Assembly (NCBI GenBank): GCA_030653505.1
Contig: JAURZK010000038.1
Location: 186,001 to 250,000 of the forward strand
Direction: 5' to 3'
Length of the DNA stretch: 64,000 nucleotides
DNA from: Rubrivivax sp.
Lineage (GTDB): Bacteria; Pseudomonadota; Gammaproteobacteria; Burkholderiales; Burkholderiaceae_C
A program made the position numbers and the translations under genes. The notes beneath the pieces were generated by a model. It saw only the letters and a program-made list of their open reading frames with translations, was not told where the DNA came from and searched no databases. Shown one piece after another: positions 9,038 through 19,671 of the stretch (positions within the stretch are counted from its first letter, which is position 1; each line of letters starts with the position of its first letter).

Positions 9038-9529
9038 TCAGGGCCGGGCCGGTGCGGCGTCGCGCGGCCAGAAGATGCGCCAGATGCCCTTGGCCGTGGC
9101 GCAGGTGTGACCCCGCGCGTCGAGCAACTCGCCTTCGGCGAAGGCGATGTTGCGGCTGGCGCGCACGACCTTGCCGCGGGCCTGGAAGTGGTCGCCGCTG
9201 GCGGCATCGACGTAGCTGATGTCGAGGTTGATGGTCGACTGGCGCAGCCGCTGCGGGTCGATGCCGCGCATCTCGGGCCGTGCCAGCAGCGACGAGGCGA
9301 TCGCGCAGCCCAGCGCGCCGTCGAACATGTAGGCGATGACGCCGCCGTTGAGCACGGTGTCGGAGCCGCCGCCGCCGCGCTGCGTCGCCATCACCTGGGG
9401 CAGGCGCACCACGGCTTCGCCGACGCCGACGATCTCGACCTCCAGCCCTTGCGCACGCATGAAGAGGTTGTTGCCCCAGCGCTGCCAGAAGGCGTCGATG
9501 ACGTGCTGAGGGATAGCGTTGTCGCTCAC
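9038..9529 (-). CDS. PaaI-type hotdog-fold acyl-CoA thioesterase
   Basis: 163 residues from a GTG at 9529, chosen because GGAG lies about 10 nt upstream and a longer frame would run into the upstream gene. The hotdog signature GGVIAYMFDGALGCA follows the loop containing VLNGG, where PaaI-like thioesterases place their catalytic Asn/Asp, and the C terminus holds a strand with ATAKGIWRIF. It probably hydrolyses acyl-CoA to release CoA or rescue stalled intermediates. It lies 30 nt upstream of the AtuA-like gene and 17 nt past the NUDIX-MBL gene in the same operon. Confidence 0.82.
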   Translation of the reverse strand: MSDNAIPQHVIDAFWQRWGNNLFMRAQGLEVEIVGVGEAVVRLPQVMATQRGGGGSDTVLNGGVIAYMFDGALGCAIASSLLARPEMRGIDPQRLRQSTINLDISYVDAASGDHFQARGKVVRASRNIAFAEGELLDARGHTCATAKGIWRIFWPRDAAPARP

Positions 9530-9546
9530 GACGGGGGGTCTCCGTT

Positions 9547-11196
9547 TCAGGAAGCCAGGCCCAGCGCCTGGATGCGTTCGACATGGGCCAGCAGCGAGCG
9601 CTTGGCCATCGGCCACAGGCCCTTGGGCGTGTCGGCGTAGGCCAGCGGCACCCAGTCTTCAGGGCCGCCGTCGGGCCGCTGGCGCATCGCGGCAACGACC
9701 TTGGCCTCGCGCGCCAGGCGGTGCGCCTTGAGCCTGGCGATGGTGTCGGCGGCCGCCCCCATCACGTGGCCATGGGCCGGCAGGATGAAGCGGATGGCAT
9801 CGCTGCCGCAGGCGGCGCTCAGCGTGTCCAGGGAATCGAGGTAGTCCGCCATGCTGCCATCCGGCGGATCGATGATCGTGGTGCTGCCGTTCAGGATGTG
9901 GTCGCCCGAGAACAGCAGGCCGTCTTCTTCGACGACCAGGCACAGGTGGTTGGCGGCGTGGCCCGGTGTGTGGATGGCACGCAGCGTCACCGGGTGCTGC
10001 GGGTCGTCCAGATGCACACGCTCGCCGTGGCCGAGTTCACGGTCGGGCACGAACAGCGAGTGCGCGCGCGCGGTGGCTGCCGACGCCATGCCCAGGATGG
10101 GCGGGCGCTGGCCGGTGTTCTGCGCGCAGAGCTCGGCCAGCGGCTTGGCGCCGGGCGAATGGTCGGGGTGCGAGTGGGTGCACAGGATGGCGCGGAAGTT
10201 GCCCCCGGTGGCCTCGAACAGGCGCGCCACGTGCTCGAGATCGGGCGGGCCGGGGTCGATGACGACGAAGCCGCCGGCGGCGCTGCCGACGATGTAGCTG
10301 TTGGTGCCGGGGCCGGTCATCACGCCGGCGTTGGGTGCCGTCAGCCGCCACAGGTGGCGCAGCAGTTGCACCGGGCGCTCGCACTGCCAGTCGAGGGCGT
10401 GTTCGAGCTGGCCGTCGGGACAGACCAGTTCCAGCTCGCCGAAGGGCAGGTCGGACTCCATGTAGCGCTGCGGCTTGCCGCCGACGAGCGCGCCGCGAGG
10501 GCACGAGTCCCACAACGGCTGGCCGCTGGCACAGGCCTGCAGCACGGCGTCGATGTGATCGAAGCGGGCCAGCCACTGCAGCGTGCGCAGGGTCGGGAAG
10601 ATCAGCGGCAGGCTGCCTTGCTGGTGGCGCTGCAGCGCCAGCTCGGCGCGCAGCCAGACCGGCTCGAACTGCTCGGCGTCGTCGGCCACGGGGGTCTGGC
10701 CCTCGGGCATGCGGGCGATCAGGAAGGCGGTGCTGAAGCGGCGCGGGCCGATGTCGCGGTCGGTGGTCCAGCGCGCCAGCGTGTGCACATCGGTGGCGGC
10801 GAGCCTCAGGCCACGCTCGCGCAGCTGCGGGTACAGCGGCTGGTCGCGGCGGATGGCGGCCAGCTCGGCCGCGGCCACGGGCCGGCCGTCAGCGTGCCGC
10901 GCGTGCAGCACGCCCAGTTCCTCGAAGCTCTCGCGCAATGCCGCGAGCGCGGCGCTCAGCTGCGCCGCGGCGGCGCCCTCGCGGTCGTGCACGAGGTCGT
11001 GGGCGCGCGCGTCTTCATCGTCGATGCGGCCGCCAGGGAACACGAACACGCCGGGCAGGAAGCTGGCCGTCGGCGAGCGCCGGGTCAGCAGCACCTCGGG
11101 GCCGGCGCCGGAGGGGCGCAGCCAGAGCAGGGTGGCCGCCGGCCGGGGCTCGACGGGCTGGCGCGCCGGGTGCAACTGCAAGGTGGGGCGGACCAT
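9547..11196 (-). CDS. NUDIX hydrolase / metallo-beta-lactamase-fold fusion protein
   Basis: 549 residues from the ATG at 11196 (longer starts overlap the upstream VWA gene). The N-terminal half has a NUDIX-like box spread over GVFVFPGGRID and ALRESFEELGVL, as in the coenzyme A diphosphatase or NUDT19-like branch. The C-terminal half is a metallo-beta-lactamase fold with HSHPDHSPG, TPGHAANH, SGDHIL and PAHGHVM, the zinc ligands of LACTB2/glyoxalase-II-like hydrolases. A fusion of a nucleotide or CoA pyrophosphatase with a thioester or phosphodiester hydrolase suggests acyl-CoA housekeeping in this operon. No biochemical role can be assigned from sequence alone. Confidence 0.85.
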   Translation of the reverse strand: MVRPTLQLHPARQPVEPRPAATLLWLRPSGAGPEVLLTRRSPTASFLPGVFVFPGGRIDDEDARAHDLVHDREGAAAAQLSAALAALRESFEELGVLHARHADGRPVAAAELAAIRRDQPLYPQLRERGLRLAATDVHTLARWTTDRDIGPRRFSTAFLIARMPEGQTPVADDAEQFEPVWLRAELALQRHQQGSLPLIFPTLRTLQWLARFDHIDAVLQACASGQPLWDSCPRGALVGGKPQRYMESDLPFGELELVCPDGQLEHALDWQCERPVQLLRHLWRLTAPNAGVMTGPGTNSYIVGSAAGGFVVIDPGPPDLEHVARLFEATGGNFRAILCTHSHPDHSPGAKPLAELCAQNTGQRPPILGMASAATARAHSLFVPDRELGHGERVHLDDPQHPVTLRAIHTPGHAANHLCLVVEEDGLLFSGDHILNGSTTIIDPPDGSMADYLDSLDTLSAACGSDAIRFILPAHGHVMGAAADTIARLKAHRLAREAKVVAAMRQRPDGGPEDWVPLAYADTPKGLWPMAKRSLLAHVERIQALGLAS

Positions 11197-11210
11197 GGCG
11201 TTGGCCGCTT

Positions 11211-12623
11211 TCAGGCGCTGGCGTTGTTGGTGCGCAGCAGCTCGTCCAGCGTGCGCTCGAGGTGGCGCAGCGAATTGCATTCACGCGCGATGTGGCAGTA
11301 GGGCGCGTAGCGTTTCATCTCCGAATCGCCCAGGCCCCAGAACGACACCGGCTCGGGGTTGAGCCAGATCACGCGCCGCGCGCGCCCGTACAAGGTCTTC
11401 ATGATCTCGGCATGCGCCTGGCCGCGGTTGTTGCGCGCGTCGCCCAGGATCAGCACCGTGGTGCGGCGGTCGATGCGGTGCATCAGCTGCTCGTCGATGT
11501 CCTGCAGCACCTGGCCGTAGTCGGTGCCGGAGCCGCCCACGGCGTGCATCACCCGGTCGACCGCCTGCTCGACCGGCAGCGCCTCGAAGGTGGCGCTGAC
11601 GTCGACCAGATGGTTGGTGAAGGCGAAGGACTGCACGTCGGAGACCAGCTCGTCCAGGCTGTACAGGAACAGCAGCAGGAAGCGCGCGTACTGGCGCACC
11701 GAGCCGCTGACGTCGCAGATGGCCACCACGCGCGGGCGCTCGATCTTGGTGCTGCGCCAGAAGGTCTCGAACATCACGCCGCCGTAGGCCGCATTGGCGC
11801 GCATGGTGCGGCGGAAGTCGAGCTGGCCGCGCTGCTCGCGCCGCTTGCGGTGCGCGTGGCGTTCGGCCAGTCGGCGCGCGATCTTGCGCACGATCTCGTG
11901 CATGCGCGCGAAGTCGCGGCGGTCGATGTTGGACAGCTTCTGCGTCTGCAGGAAGTCGTCGTGCAGCTCGCGCGTGGGCGCCGTGCCGTACATCGACAGC
12001 TTGCGTTCGACGAAGTTGCGCACGTCGTTGAACAGGTGCTTGCGCGCGCGTTCGAGCTCCACTGCGCGCTGCGGCGCCTGCGTCTGCCGGCGCGCCTCGG
12101 TGATCTCGCGGTCGAGCAGGTCCAGCCCCATGGCGCGCTGGATCTTCTGCGTGTAGTAGCCCTTCTGCGTGAAGAACCAGATGTCGGTCAGGCCGACGTC
12201 GCGCGCCGCCTGCTGCATGCGGCGCGACAGCGCGGCCGAGTCGCCGGCCAGCAGCAGCTGCGACAGGGCCTGCCCGGCGCTGCCCTGGCAGCCGCCGGGG
12301 CCGCCGCTGCCCTGGCCGCTGCCTTCGGCGTTGGATTGCGGCTGCTCGTCGGGCTGCGGCACGGCAGCGGGCGCCGCGCCGGGCTGGCCCGCGGGGCGCG
12401 TGCCGAAGGTATCGAAGTGGAAGAAACGCTCGAAGGTCCGGTCGAAGATGGCCCGGTCGGGCACGGTCTTGACCAGCGTCGCGCCGAGGGCGCTCTTCAG
12501 CAGCTCGCGTTCGCGCCAGCCCACCAGCGCGGTGGCGCGCGCAGCATCGATCTGCGCGTTCAGGCTGACTTCGATGTCGCTGCCGCGCAGCGCCTTGAAG
12601 AAGTCTTCAAGCGTGGCTTGCAT
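11211..12623 (-). CDS. VWA-domain protein (CoxE-like), partner of the MoxR ATPase
   Basis: 470 residues from the ATG at 12623 (MQATLEDFF), overlapping the ATPase stop by 17 nt. The C-terminal half contains a von Willebrand A fold with an intact MIDAS motif DVSGSV near residue 300 and the downstream acidic GGSGTDYGQVL. The N-terminal half is helical with a Gly/Pro/Gln-rich linker. CoxE/CbbO-type VWA proteins work with MoxR-family AAA ATPases to remodel or metallate an enzyme. The client here is unknown; the neighbours are acyl-CoA enzymes rather than the usual CO dehydrogenase or Rubisco. Confidence 0.87.
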   Translation of the reverse strand: MQATLEDFFKALRGSDIEVSLNAQIDAARATALVGWRERELLKSALGATLVKTVPDRAIFDRTFERFFHFDTFGTRPAGQPGAAPAAVPQPDEQPQSNAEGSGQGSGGPGGCQGSAGQALSQLLLAGDSAALSRRMQQAARDVGLTDIWFFTQKGYYTQKIQRAMGLDLLDREITEARRQTQAPQRAVELERARKHLFNDVRNFVERKLSMYGTAPTRELHDDFLQTQKLSNIDRRDFARMHEIVRKIARRLAERHAHRKRREQRGQLDFRRTMRANAAYGGVMFETFWRSTKIERPRVVAICDVSGSVRQYARFLLLFLYSLDELVSDVQSFAFTNHLVDVSATFEALPVEQAVDRVMHAVGGSGTDYGQVLQDIDEQLMHRIDRRTTVLILGDARNNRGQAHAEIMKTLYGRARRVIWLNPEPVSFWGLGDSEMKRYAPYCHIARECNSLRHLERTLDELLRTNNASA

Positions 12624-13587
12624 GATGGCTCGACAGCGGCAGCTCCGCGTCCTTGCGCGCCTGCGCCAGCAGCGCCGGGAGCTGCTCGGTGGCCGAGGCA
12701 ATGTCCTGCTCGAATTTGAGGAACACGTTGAGGGTGTCGCGCACCAGATCCAGGCTCAGGTGCTCGGCGTTGAGCAGCAGCAGCGTCTTCGCCCAGTCGA
12801 TGGTCTCGCTGACCGAGGGCTGCTTCTTCAGGTCGATGGCGCGCACTGCCTGCACGAAGGCCACCAGCTCGCGGTTCAGGGTCTGCGACAGCCCGGGTAC
12901 GCGGCGCTCGAGGATGGCGCGCTCGACCTTGGCCTCGGGGAAGGGGATGTGCAGGTGCAGGCAGCGGCGCTTGAGCGCGTCGCTCATCTCGCGCGTGTTG
13001 TTGCTGGTCAGGAACACCAGCGGCTTGACCTTGGCCACGATGGTGCCGAGCTCGGGCACCGAGACCTGGAAGTCCGACAGCACTTCCAGCAGGAAGGCCT
13101 CGAACTCGGGGTCGGACTTGTCGATCTCGTCGATCAGCAGCACGCAGCCGCGCTCCTGGTGCAGCGCCTGGTACAGCGGCCGCGGCTCGAGGAAGTGCTC
13201 GGAGAAGAACAGGTCGTCGTGGCCGTGCAGGCGCTCGATCGACGCGGCCAGGCCGACCGCGCCCTGCATCATCTCGGCCAGCTTGTCCTTCAGCAGTTGC
13301 GTGTAGAGCAGTTGTTTGCCGTACTTCCATTCGTACAGCGCCTTCGATTCGTCCAGGCCCTCGTAGCACTGCAGGCGGATCAGCGGCACATCCAGGATGG
13401 TGGCCATGCTCTTGGCCAGTTCGGTCTTGCCGACGCCGGCCGGGCCTTCCACCAGGATCGGCTTTTCCAGGTTGAACGCCAGGTAGACCGCGGTGGCGAG
13501 CTCCCGGGTGCAGATGTAGTCGACGTCCGCGAGGCGGGACGACACCACGTCGACGGTGTCGAAATGCGAGTCATGCAGGGATTTCAT
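12607..13587 (-). CDS. MoxR-family AAA+ ATPase
   Basis: 326 residues with Walker A GPAGVGKTEL near residue 48, Walker B LLIDEIDKSD, and sensor region FLTSNNTREMSDALKRRC. This matches the MoxR/CoxD/CbbQ class of chaperone-like AAA+ ATPases. It is coupled to the VWA gene (17-nt overlap) and its start overlaps the 3' end of the divergent dehydrogenase-like gene by 17 nt, so it belongs to the same transcript. It probably forms a hexamer that uses ATP to activate a client enzyme together with its VWA partner. Confidence 0.9.
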   Translation of the reverse strand: MKSLHDSHFDTVDVVSSRLADVDYICTRELATAVYLAFNLEKPILVEGPAGVGKTELAKSMATILDVPLIRLQCYEGLDESKALYEWKYGKQLLYTQLLKDKLAEMMQGAVGLAASIERLHGHDDLFFSEHFLEPRPLYQALHQERGCVLLIDEIDKSDPEFEAFLLEVLSDFQVSVPELGTIVAKVKPLVFLTSNNTREMSDALKRRCLHLHIPFPEAKVERAILERRVPGLSQTLNRELVAFVQAVRAIDLKKQPSVSETIDWAKTLLLLNAEHLSLDLVRDTLNVFLKFEQDIASATEQLPALLAQARKDAELPLSSHHASHA

Positions 13588-14713
13588 GGTTTTCCTTGGT
13601 ACTGACCAGGCCGGTGCCGGCCTTCAGATGGCGTGCTTCGCCGACTCCGCGCGCAATGCCGAGCACGATGCGCAGATCGCCGGCGATGTCGAGCAGCCGC
13701 GTTTCGTGATCGTCGAGCTGGGCAGCGAAGGCTTCGCAACCAGCCTGCCAGCGCTGCAGCAGGATGCGCAGGCCGGCGTTGAGATCGGCCTGCTGTTCGC
13801 CGGGCCCCTGGCGAGCGAGTTGTCGCGACGACTGCGCAACCAGGGTGTCGATCGCCATCAGCTCCAGCCGCAGCGCGCCCAGGCGCCGCAGGGTGTCGGG
13901 CGTCGGCCTCGTGCCTCGCTGCCAGCGGGCGAGGGCCTCGAGTTCGGCCAGCATCGCGCCCGCCATGGCGCTGCCGAGCAGGGTGTCCTCCAAGGTCCGC
14001 AGCGGTTTGGCAATCAGGTCGAAGGCCTTGCCGTCGGTGCCCAGACGCCGCGCATCGGGGACAAGGCAGCCGTCCAGTACCAGGCCGCAGTGGCCCAGCG
14101 GCAGCAGCACTGCGTCACGCCCGGTCGGTCGGCGGGCCATGCCCGGATTGTCGGCGTCGACGATGAAGGCGTCGAAACGCTTGCGCCCAGCGTCCTCGCC
14201 CGTGACCGCCAGCACGACGAAGGCATCGGCCGCCGGGCCGTTGCTGACGAAGGCCTTCTCGCCCTCGAGCAACCATTGGCCGTCGTGCCGGCGCGCCGCA
14301 CAGCGCAGCAGCTTGGGATGGGCCCCGGCCTGCGGCTCGGAGATGGCCAGGGCAACGACCTTGCGGCCGGCGGCCATCATGCGCAGCAGGGCGCGGTGGC
14401 TGTCATGGCCGACGTGCGGGCCGATGACGAAGCGGCCGAGCATCTCGTTCATCAGCCAGCCCAGGGCCAGCCCCAGGTGGGCCGTCTCGCGCGCGATGAT
14501 GCCCGCCAGCGCAGCCACGGCCGGCCAGTCGGCACGGGGCTTGCCGCCATCGGGGTCGAAGCCCACGCCCAGCATGGCCTGTGCGCCCAGGTGCTGCCAC
14601 CAGGCGCGGGGGAAAGCATCGCCGCGCGACACCGCAGGCGCGCTGCGCAGCGCCTCGTGCATCGCGGCGCACAGACGGGCCGTTGCGCCTTCTTCGATGT
14701 CGGGCTGGTTCAT
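13571..14713 (-). CDS. Divergent acyl-CoA dehydrogenase-family protein
   Basis: 380 residues beginning with MNQPDIEEG at 14713, sharing a base with the stop of the upstream dehydrogenase (TGATG). The middle part is recognisably acyl-CoA dehydrogenase (ALAISEPQAGAHPKL, EGEKAFVSNGP). The C-terminal third lacks the usual GG-x-G-[YF] motif and the catalytic Glu region seen in its neighbours, so FAD binding or activity may be altered. It may pair with the adjacent dehydrogenase, as in heteromeric FadE-type complexes, or act on an unusual substrate. The open frame extends further upstream to 15241, but that part is the neighbour's coding strand in another phase. Confidence 0.8.
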   Translation of the reverse strand: MNQPDIEEGATARLCAAMHEALRSAPAVSRGDAFPRAWWQHLGAQAMLGVGFDPDGGKPRADWPAVAALAGIIARETAHLGLALGWLMNEMLGRFVIGPHVGHDSHRALLRMMAAGRKVVALAISEPQAGAHPKLLRCAARRHDGQWLLEGEKAFVSNGPAADAFVVLAVTGEDAGRKRFDAFIVDADNPGMARRPTGRDAVLLPLGHCGLVLDGCLVPDARRLGTDGKAFDLIAKPLRTLEDTLLGSAMAGAMLAELEALARWQRGTRPTPDTLRRLGALRLELMAIDTLVAQSSRQLARQGPGEQQADLNAGLRILLQRWQAGCEAFAAQLDDHETRLLDIAGDLRIVLGIARGVGEARHLKAGTGLVSTKENHEIPA

Positions 14714-15867
14714 CAGTGGAACCCCAACTGCCGTGCTGCCAGGTCGCGCATCACCTCTTCGGCGCCGCCGCCGATGGCGTTGACCTTGACCTCGCGGTAG
14801 ATGCGTTCGACCTTGACGCCGCGGATGAAGCCGGCGCCGCCGTGCATCTGCACCGCTTCGCTGGCGCAGTGGGCCATGGTCTGGGTGGCCTGGTTCTTCA
14901 GCAGGCAGATCTCGCCGACCGGCGCTTCGCCCTGTTCGACGCGCCAGGCCAGCAGTTCCAGCAGGGCCTGCGTGGCCTCGATGCGCATGGCCATGTCGGC
15001 CAGCTTGTGGCGCGTGACCTGCTGGTCGATGAGTCGGCCGCCGAACATCTCGCGCTGCTGCGCCCAGGCCAGGGCCTCGTCCAGGCAGACGCGGGCAAAG
15101 CCGTTGGCCCCGGCGGCCAGGAAGATGCGCTCGCGGTTGAAGTTGAGCATGATGGCCTTGAAGCCCTGGTTCTCCTTGCCCACCAGGTTGGCCACCGGCA
15201 CGCGGCAGTCGTCGAAGTGCAGGGTGGCGGTGTCCGAACACAGCCAGCCCATCTTCTCCAGCCGGGTCTGTGTGAAGCCGGGTGTGCCCTTGTCCACCAG
15301 CAACAGCGACACCCCACCGGGGCCCGGCCCACCGGTGCGCACCGCCACGGTGTAGAAGTCTGCGCGAATGCCCGAGGTGATGAAGGTCTTGGAGCCGTTG
15401 AGCACGAAGTGATCGCCGTCGCGCCGCGCCGTGGTCTTGAGGTTGGCCACGTCCGAGCCGCCCGAGGGCTCGGTGATGGCCAGCGCGCTAATCTTCTCGC
15501 CGCGCAGCACCGAAGGCAGCACCTTGCGCCTGATCTCGTCGCAGCCGACGTTGACGATCGGCGGGCAGCCGATGGTGTGCGACAACAGGCTGGCCAGCAC
15601 GCCGCCGGCGCCACAGCGCGCCAACTCCTGCGCCGCGATGATGGTCATGAACAGGTCGCCGTCGTTGCCGCCCCAGGCTTCGGGGAAGCCCAGTCCGAGC
15701 AGGCCGATCTCGGCGGCCTTGCGGTACAGCTCCACCGGGAAGCTGGCCTGCGCCTCCCAGGCCTCGACGTTCGGCGTGATCTCGCGCGCGACGAAGCGGC
15801 GCATGGCGTCGCGGAAGGCCGCGTGCTCGGCGCTGTAGAAGGGGCTGCTGTTGGCGGTGGCACTCAT
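14713..15867 (-). CDS. Acyl-CoA dehydrogenase
   Basis: 384-residue FAD-dependent acyl-CoA dehydrogenase. Motifs in order: PEAWGGNDGD near residue 61, ALAITEPSGGSDVA, NGSKTFITSGI, and the C-terminal MHGGAGFIRGVKVER. An oxidase-like or isovaleryl/citronellyl-CoA type substrate cannot be separated by eye. It starts 21 nt after the carboxylase alpha-subunit stop and ends overlapping the divergent paralogue, which implies co-expression of the two. Confidence 0.9.
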   Translation of the reverse strand: MSATANSSPFYSAEHAAFRDAMRRFVAREITPNVEAWEAQASFPVELYRKAAEIGLLGLGFPEAWGGNDGDLFMTIIAAQELARCGAGGVLASLLSHTIGCPPIVNVGCDEIRRKVLPSVLRGEKISALAITEPSGGSDVANLKTTARRDGDHFVLNGSKTFITSGIRADFYTVAVRTGGPGPGGVSLLLVDKGTPGFTQTRLEKMGWLCSDTATLHFDDCRVPVANLVGKENQGFKAIMLNFNRERIFLAAGANGFARVCLDEALAWAQQREMFGGRLIDQQVTRHKLADMAMRIEATQALLELLAWRVEQGEAPVGEICLLKNQATQTMAHCASEAVQMHGGAGFIRGVKVERIYREVKVNAIGGGAEEVMRDLAARQLGFH

Positions 15868-15888
15868 GGTCTGGCCCTCGGTAGTCGT

Positions 15889-17883
15889 TCAGGCCGGCGC
15901 GGCAGCTTCGACCAGCGTGGCGATGACGGCGCGCGTGGCCACCTGGTCGCCGGCGCGCACGGCGACACGCTCGACCACGCCGTCGCGCCGCGCGACGAGC
16001 TGGTGCTCCATCTTCATGGCTTCCAGCACCGCCAGGCGCTGGCCCTTGGTGACGGCATCGCCCGCCTGCACCAGCACCGCCAGCACGCGCCCGTTCATCG
16101 GCGCGCTGATCGTCGACTCGGCCGCCTGCTCGCTGCCGCGCGGCGGCGCGTAGGTCACGTCGTCGACGCTGGCGACGCAGCCGTCCAGCGCCAGGTGCAG
16201 GCTGCCGCTGGCCGCCACCGCGGTGACGCGGGTGTGCACGCCGTCGATCGACAGCGGCCGGTCGGCGCCGTCGGCAGGCCCGAGTTCGATGTCGTGCGCA
16301 ACGCCGCCGTCGAGCTCGACGTGCAGGCGCCCCGGCCCGCGCACCGTCACGTGCACCGCATGCCGGCGCTCGTCCTCGGCCAGATCCATGGGCCAGCGCG
16401 CCGGCCCGTTGGAGCGCCAGCCGGCCTGCGCGCCACGGTAGGCGCTGGCGTCGAAGCACAGCGCGGCGGCAACGGCCACCACGCGCGCGCCGGGCGCCTT
16501 GGCCTGCAACTGCGCGGGTCCGAAGTGCTGGCCGATGAAGGCCGTGGTGGCGGCGCCGGCGGCGAAAACTTCATGCTCGGCGGCCGCCGTCAGGAAGCCC
16601 AGGTTGGTCGGCAGCCCCAGCACACGGGTGGCGCGCAACGCGCCCAGCAGGCGGCGGCGGGCCTCGTCGCGCGTGGCGCCGTGGGCGATGATCTTAGCGA
16701 TCATCGGGTCGTAGTAAGGGCTGATGGTCTGGCCGCTGGCCAGGCCGTGGTCGACGCGGATGCCGGGGCCGGCCGGTGGCTGCCACAGCGCCACGTCGCC
16801 GCTTTGCGGCAGAAAGTCGGCCTGCGGGTCCTCGGCGTACAGGCGCACCTCGATGGCATGGCCCTGCAGCGGCACCTGGTCCTGCGTCAGCGGCAGTGCT
16901 TCGCCGCGCGCCACGGCCAACTGCCAGGCCACCAGGTCCTGGCCGGTGATGCATTCGGTGACCGGGTGCTCGACCTGCAGCCGCGTGTTCATTTCCAGAA
17001 AATAGAAGCGGCCTTCGCGGTCGAGCAGGAATTCGACCGTGCCGGCGCCCACGTACTGCACCGCCTTGGCCGCCGCCACCGCCGCCGCGCCCATGCGCGC
17101 ACGCAAGGCAGCATCGACGGCGGGCGAGGGCGCTTCCTCGAACACCTTCTGGTGCCGGCGCTGGATGGAGCAGTCGCGCTCGCCGAGGTGGATGACGTTG
17201 CCGTGCCGGTCGGCGAAGACCTGCACTTCGACGTGCCGCGGTTCGACCACCGCGCGTTCCAGGATCAGCTCGTCCGAGCCGAAGGCGTTGGCGGCCTCGG
17301 ACCGCGCCGTGGCCAGCGCCGCTGGCAAGTCGGCCAGGTCGGCCACCAGGCGCATGCCGCGCCCGCCGCCGCCGGCCGCGGCCTTGACCATGACCGGCGC
17401 GCCGATCTCGCGCGCCTGGGCGATCAGCGTCTTGTCGGACTGGTCGGCGCCCTGGTAGCCGGGCACGCAGGGCACGCCGGCAGCCAACATCAGGCGCTTG
17501 GCAGCGGCCTTGTTGCCCATCTGCTCGATGGCGTGCGGGTCGGGGCCGATGAACACCAGCGCGGCGGCCTGCACCGCACGCGCAAACGCGGCGTTCTCCG
17601 ACAGGAAGCCGTAGCCGGGATGGATCGCGTCGGCACCGCTGGCGGCGGCAGCGCGCAGCACGGCTTCGATGCTGAGGTAGCTGTCGCGCACCGGCGGCGG
17701 GCCGATGCACAGCGCCTGGTCGGCCTGCTGCACATGCAGCGCACCGGCGTCGGCCTCGCTGTACACGGCCACCGTGCGGTAGCCTTCGGCGCGCGCGGTG
17801 CGGATGACGCGGCAGGCGATCTCACCGCGGTTGGCGACAAGCACCGTGCTGAAGGTGGTGCGGCTCATGGTCGTGCGGCTCAT
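15889..17883 (-). CDS. Acyl-CoA carboxylase alpha subunit (biotin carboxylase and biotin carrier)
   Basis: 664 residues: biotin carboxylase N-terminal domain (VLVANRGEIACRVIRTA), ATP-grasp with a glycine-rich loop (GGGGRGMR), catalytic EMNTRLQVEH, and a C-terminal biotinyl domain with acceptor Lys in EAMKMEH near residue 629. It carboxylates biotin on its own carrier domain for transfer by the beta subunit. Length and layout fit the 3-methylcrotonyl-CoA, geranyl-CoA or propionyl-CoA class. The start region has a 15-nt near-duplication (two MSRTT), so the ATG at 17868 is an alternative. The AtuA-like gene in the operon makes geranyl-CoA or a related branched acyl-CoA a reasonable but unproved substrate. 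Confidence 0.9.
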   Translation of the reverse strand: MSRTTMSRTTFSTVLVANRGEIACRVIRTARAEGYRTVAVYSEADAGALHVQQADQALCIGPPPVRDSYLSIEAVLRAAAASGADAIHPGYGFLSENAAFARAVQAAALVFIGPDPHAIEQMGNKAAAKRLMLAAGVPCVPGYQGADQSDKTLIAQAREIGAPVMVKAAAGGGGRGMRLVADLADLPAALATARSEAANAFGSDELILERAVVEPRHVEVQVFADRHGNVIHLGERDCSIQRRHQKVFEEAPSPAVDAALRARMGAAAVAAAKAVQYVGAGTVEFLLDREGRFYFLEMNTRLQVEHPVTECITGQDLVAWQLAVARGEALPLTQDQVPLQGHAIEVRLYAEDPQADFLPQSGDVALWQPPAGPGIRVDHGLASGQTISPYYDPMIAKIIAHGATRDEARRRLLGALRATRVLGLPTNLGFLTAAAEHEVFAAGAATTAFIGQHFGPAQLQAKAPGARVVAVAAALCFDASAYRGAQAGWRSNGPARWPMDLAEDERRHAVHVTVRGPGRLHVELDGGVAHDIELGPADGADRPLSIDGVHTRVTAVAASGSLHLALDGCVASVDDVTYAPPRGSEQAAESTISAPMNGRVLAVLVQAGDAVTKGQRLAVLEAMKMEHQLVARRDGVVERVAVRAGDQVATRAVIATLVEAAAPA

Positions 17884-17890
17884 CACCGGC

Positions 17891-19510
<1,620 letters not shown>

Positions 19511-19618
19511 GGGTCGCGATGGTTCGTTCGATGCGGATGGAAGGACCGAAACGCAGGCTGGAGTCCGCTTGAGCGGACAGAGCGCCGCCGCCCTTCGACT
19601 GACCAGACAACCGCTGAC

Positions 19619-19632
19619 CTAACAACCGTTAG
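19619..19632. promoter_or_regulatory. TetR-type operator palindrome (CTAAC-N4-GTTAG), site 1
   Basis: Perfect inverted repeat CTAAC AACC GTTAG, preceded by AC, 110 nt upstream of the carboxylase beta-subunit start. The same motif is repeated beside the TetR gene at 24545 and, with one base changed, at 27080. The proposed function as operator of the 24576-25214 regulator is inferred from this repetition. Confidence 0.6.
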
Positions 19633-19671
19633 AGAGGCCAATGGTACAGGAAAACCCCGCCGACGTCACTT

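Noticed and set aside
14714..15241. N-terminal extension of the 13571 dehydrogenase-like frame
   Set aside because: These codons run inside the upstream dehydrogenase in another phase; the natural start is MNQPD at 14713, overlapping that gene's stop.
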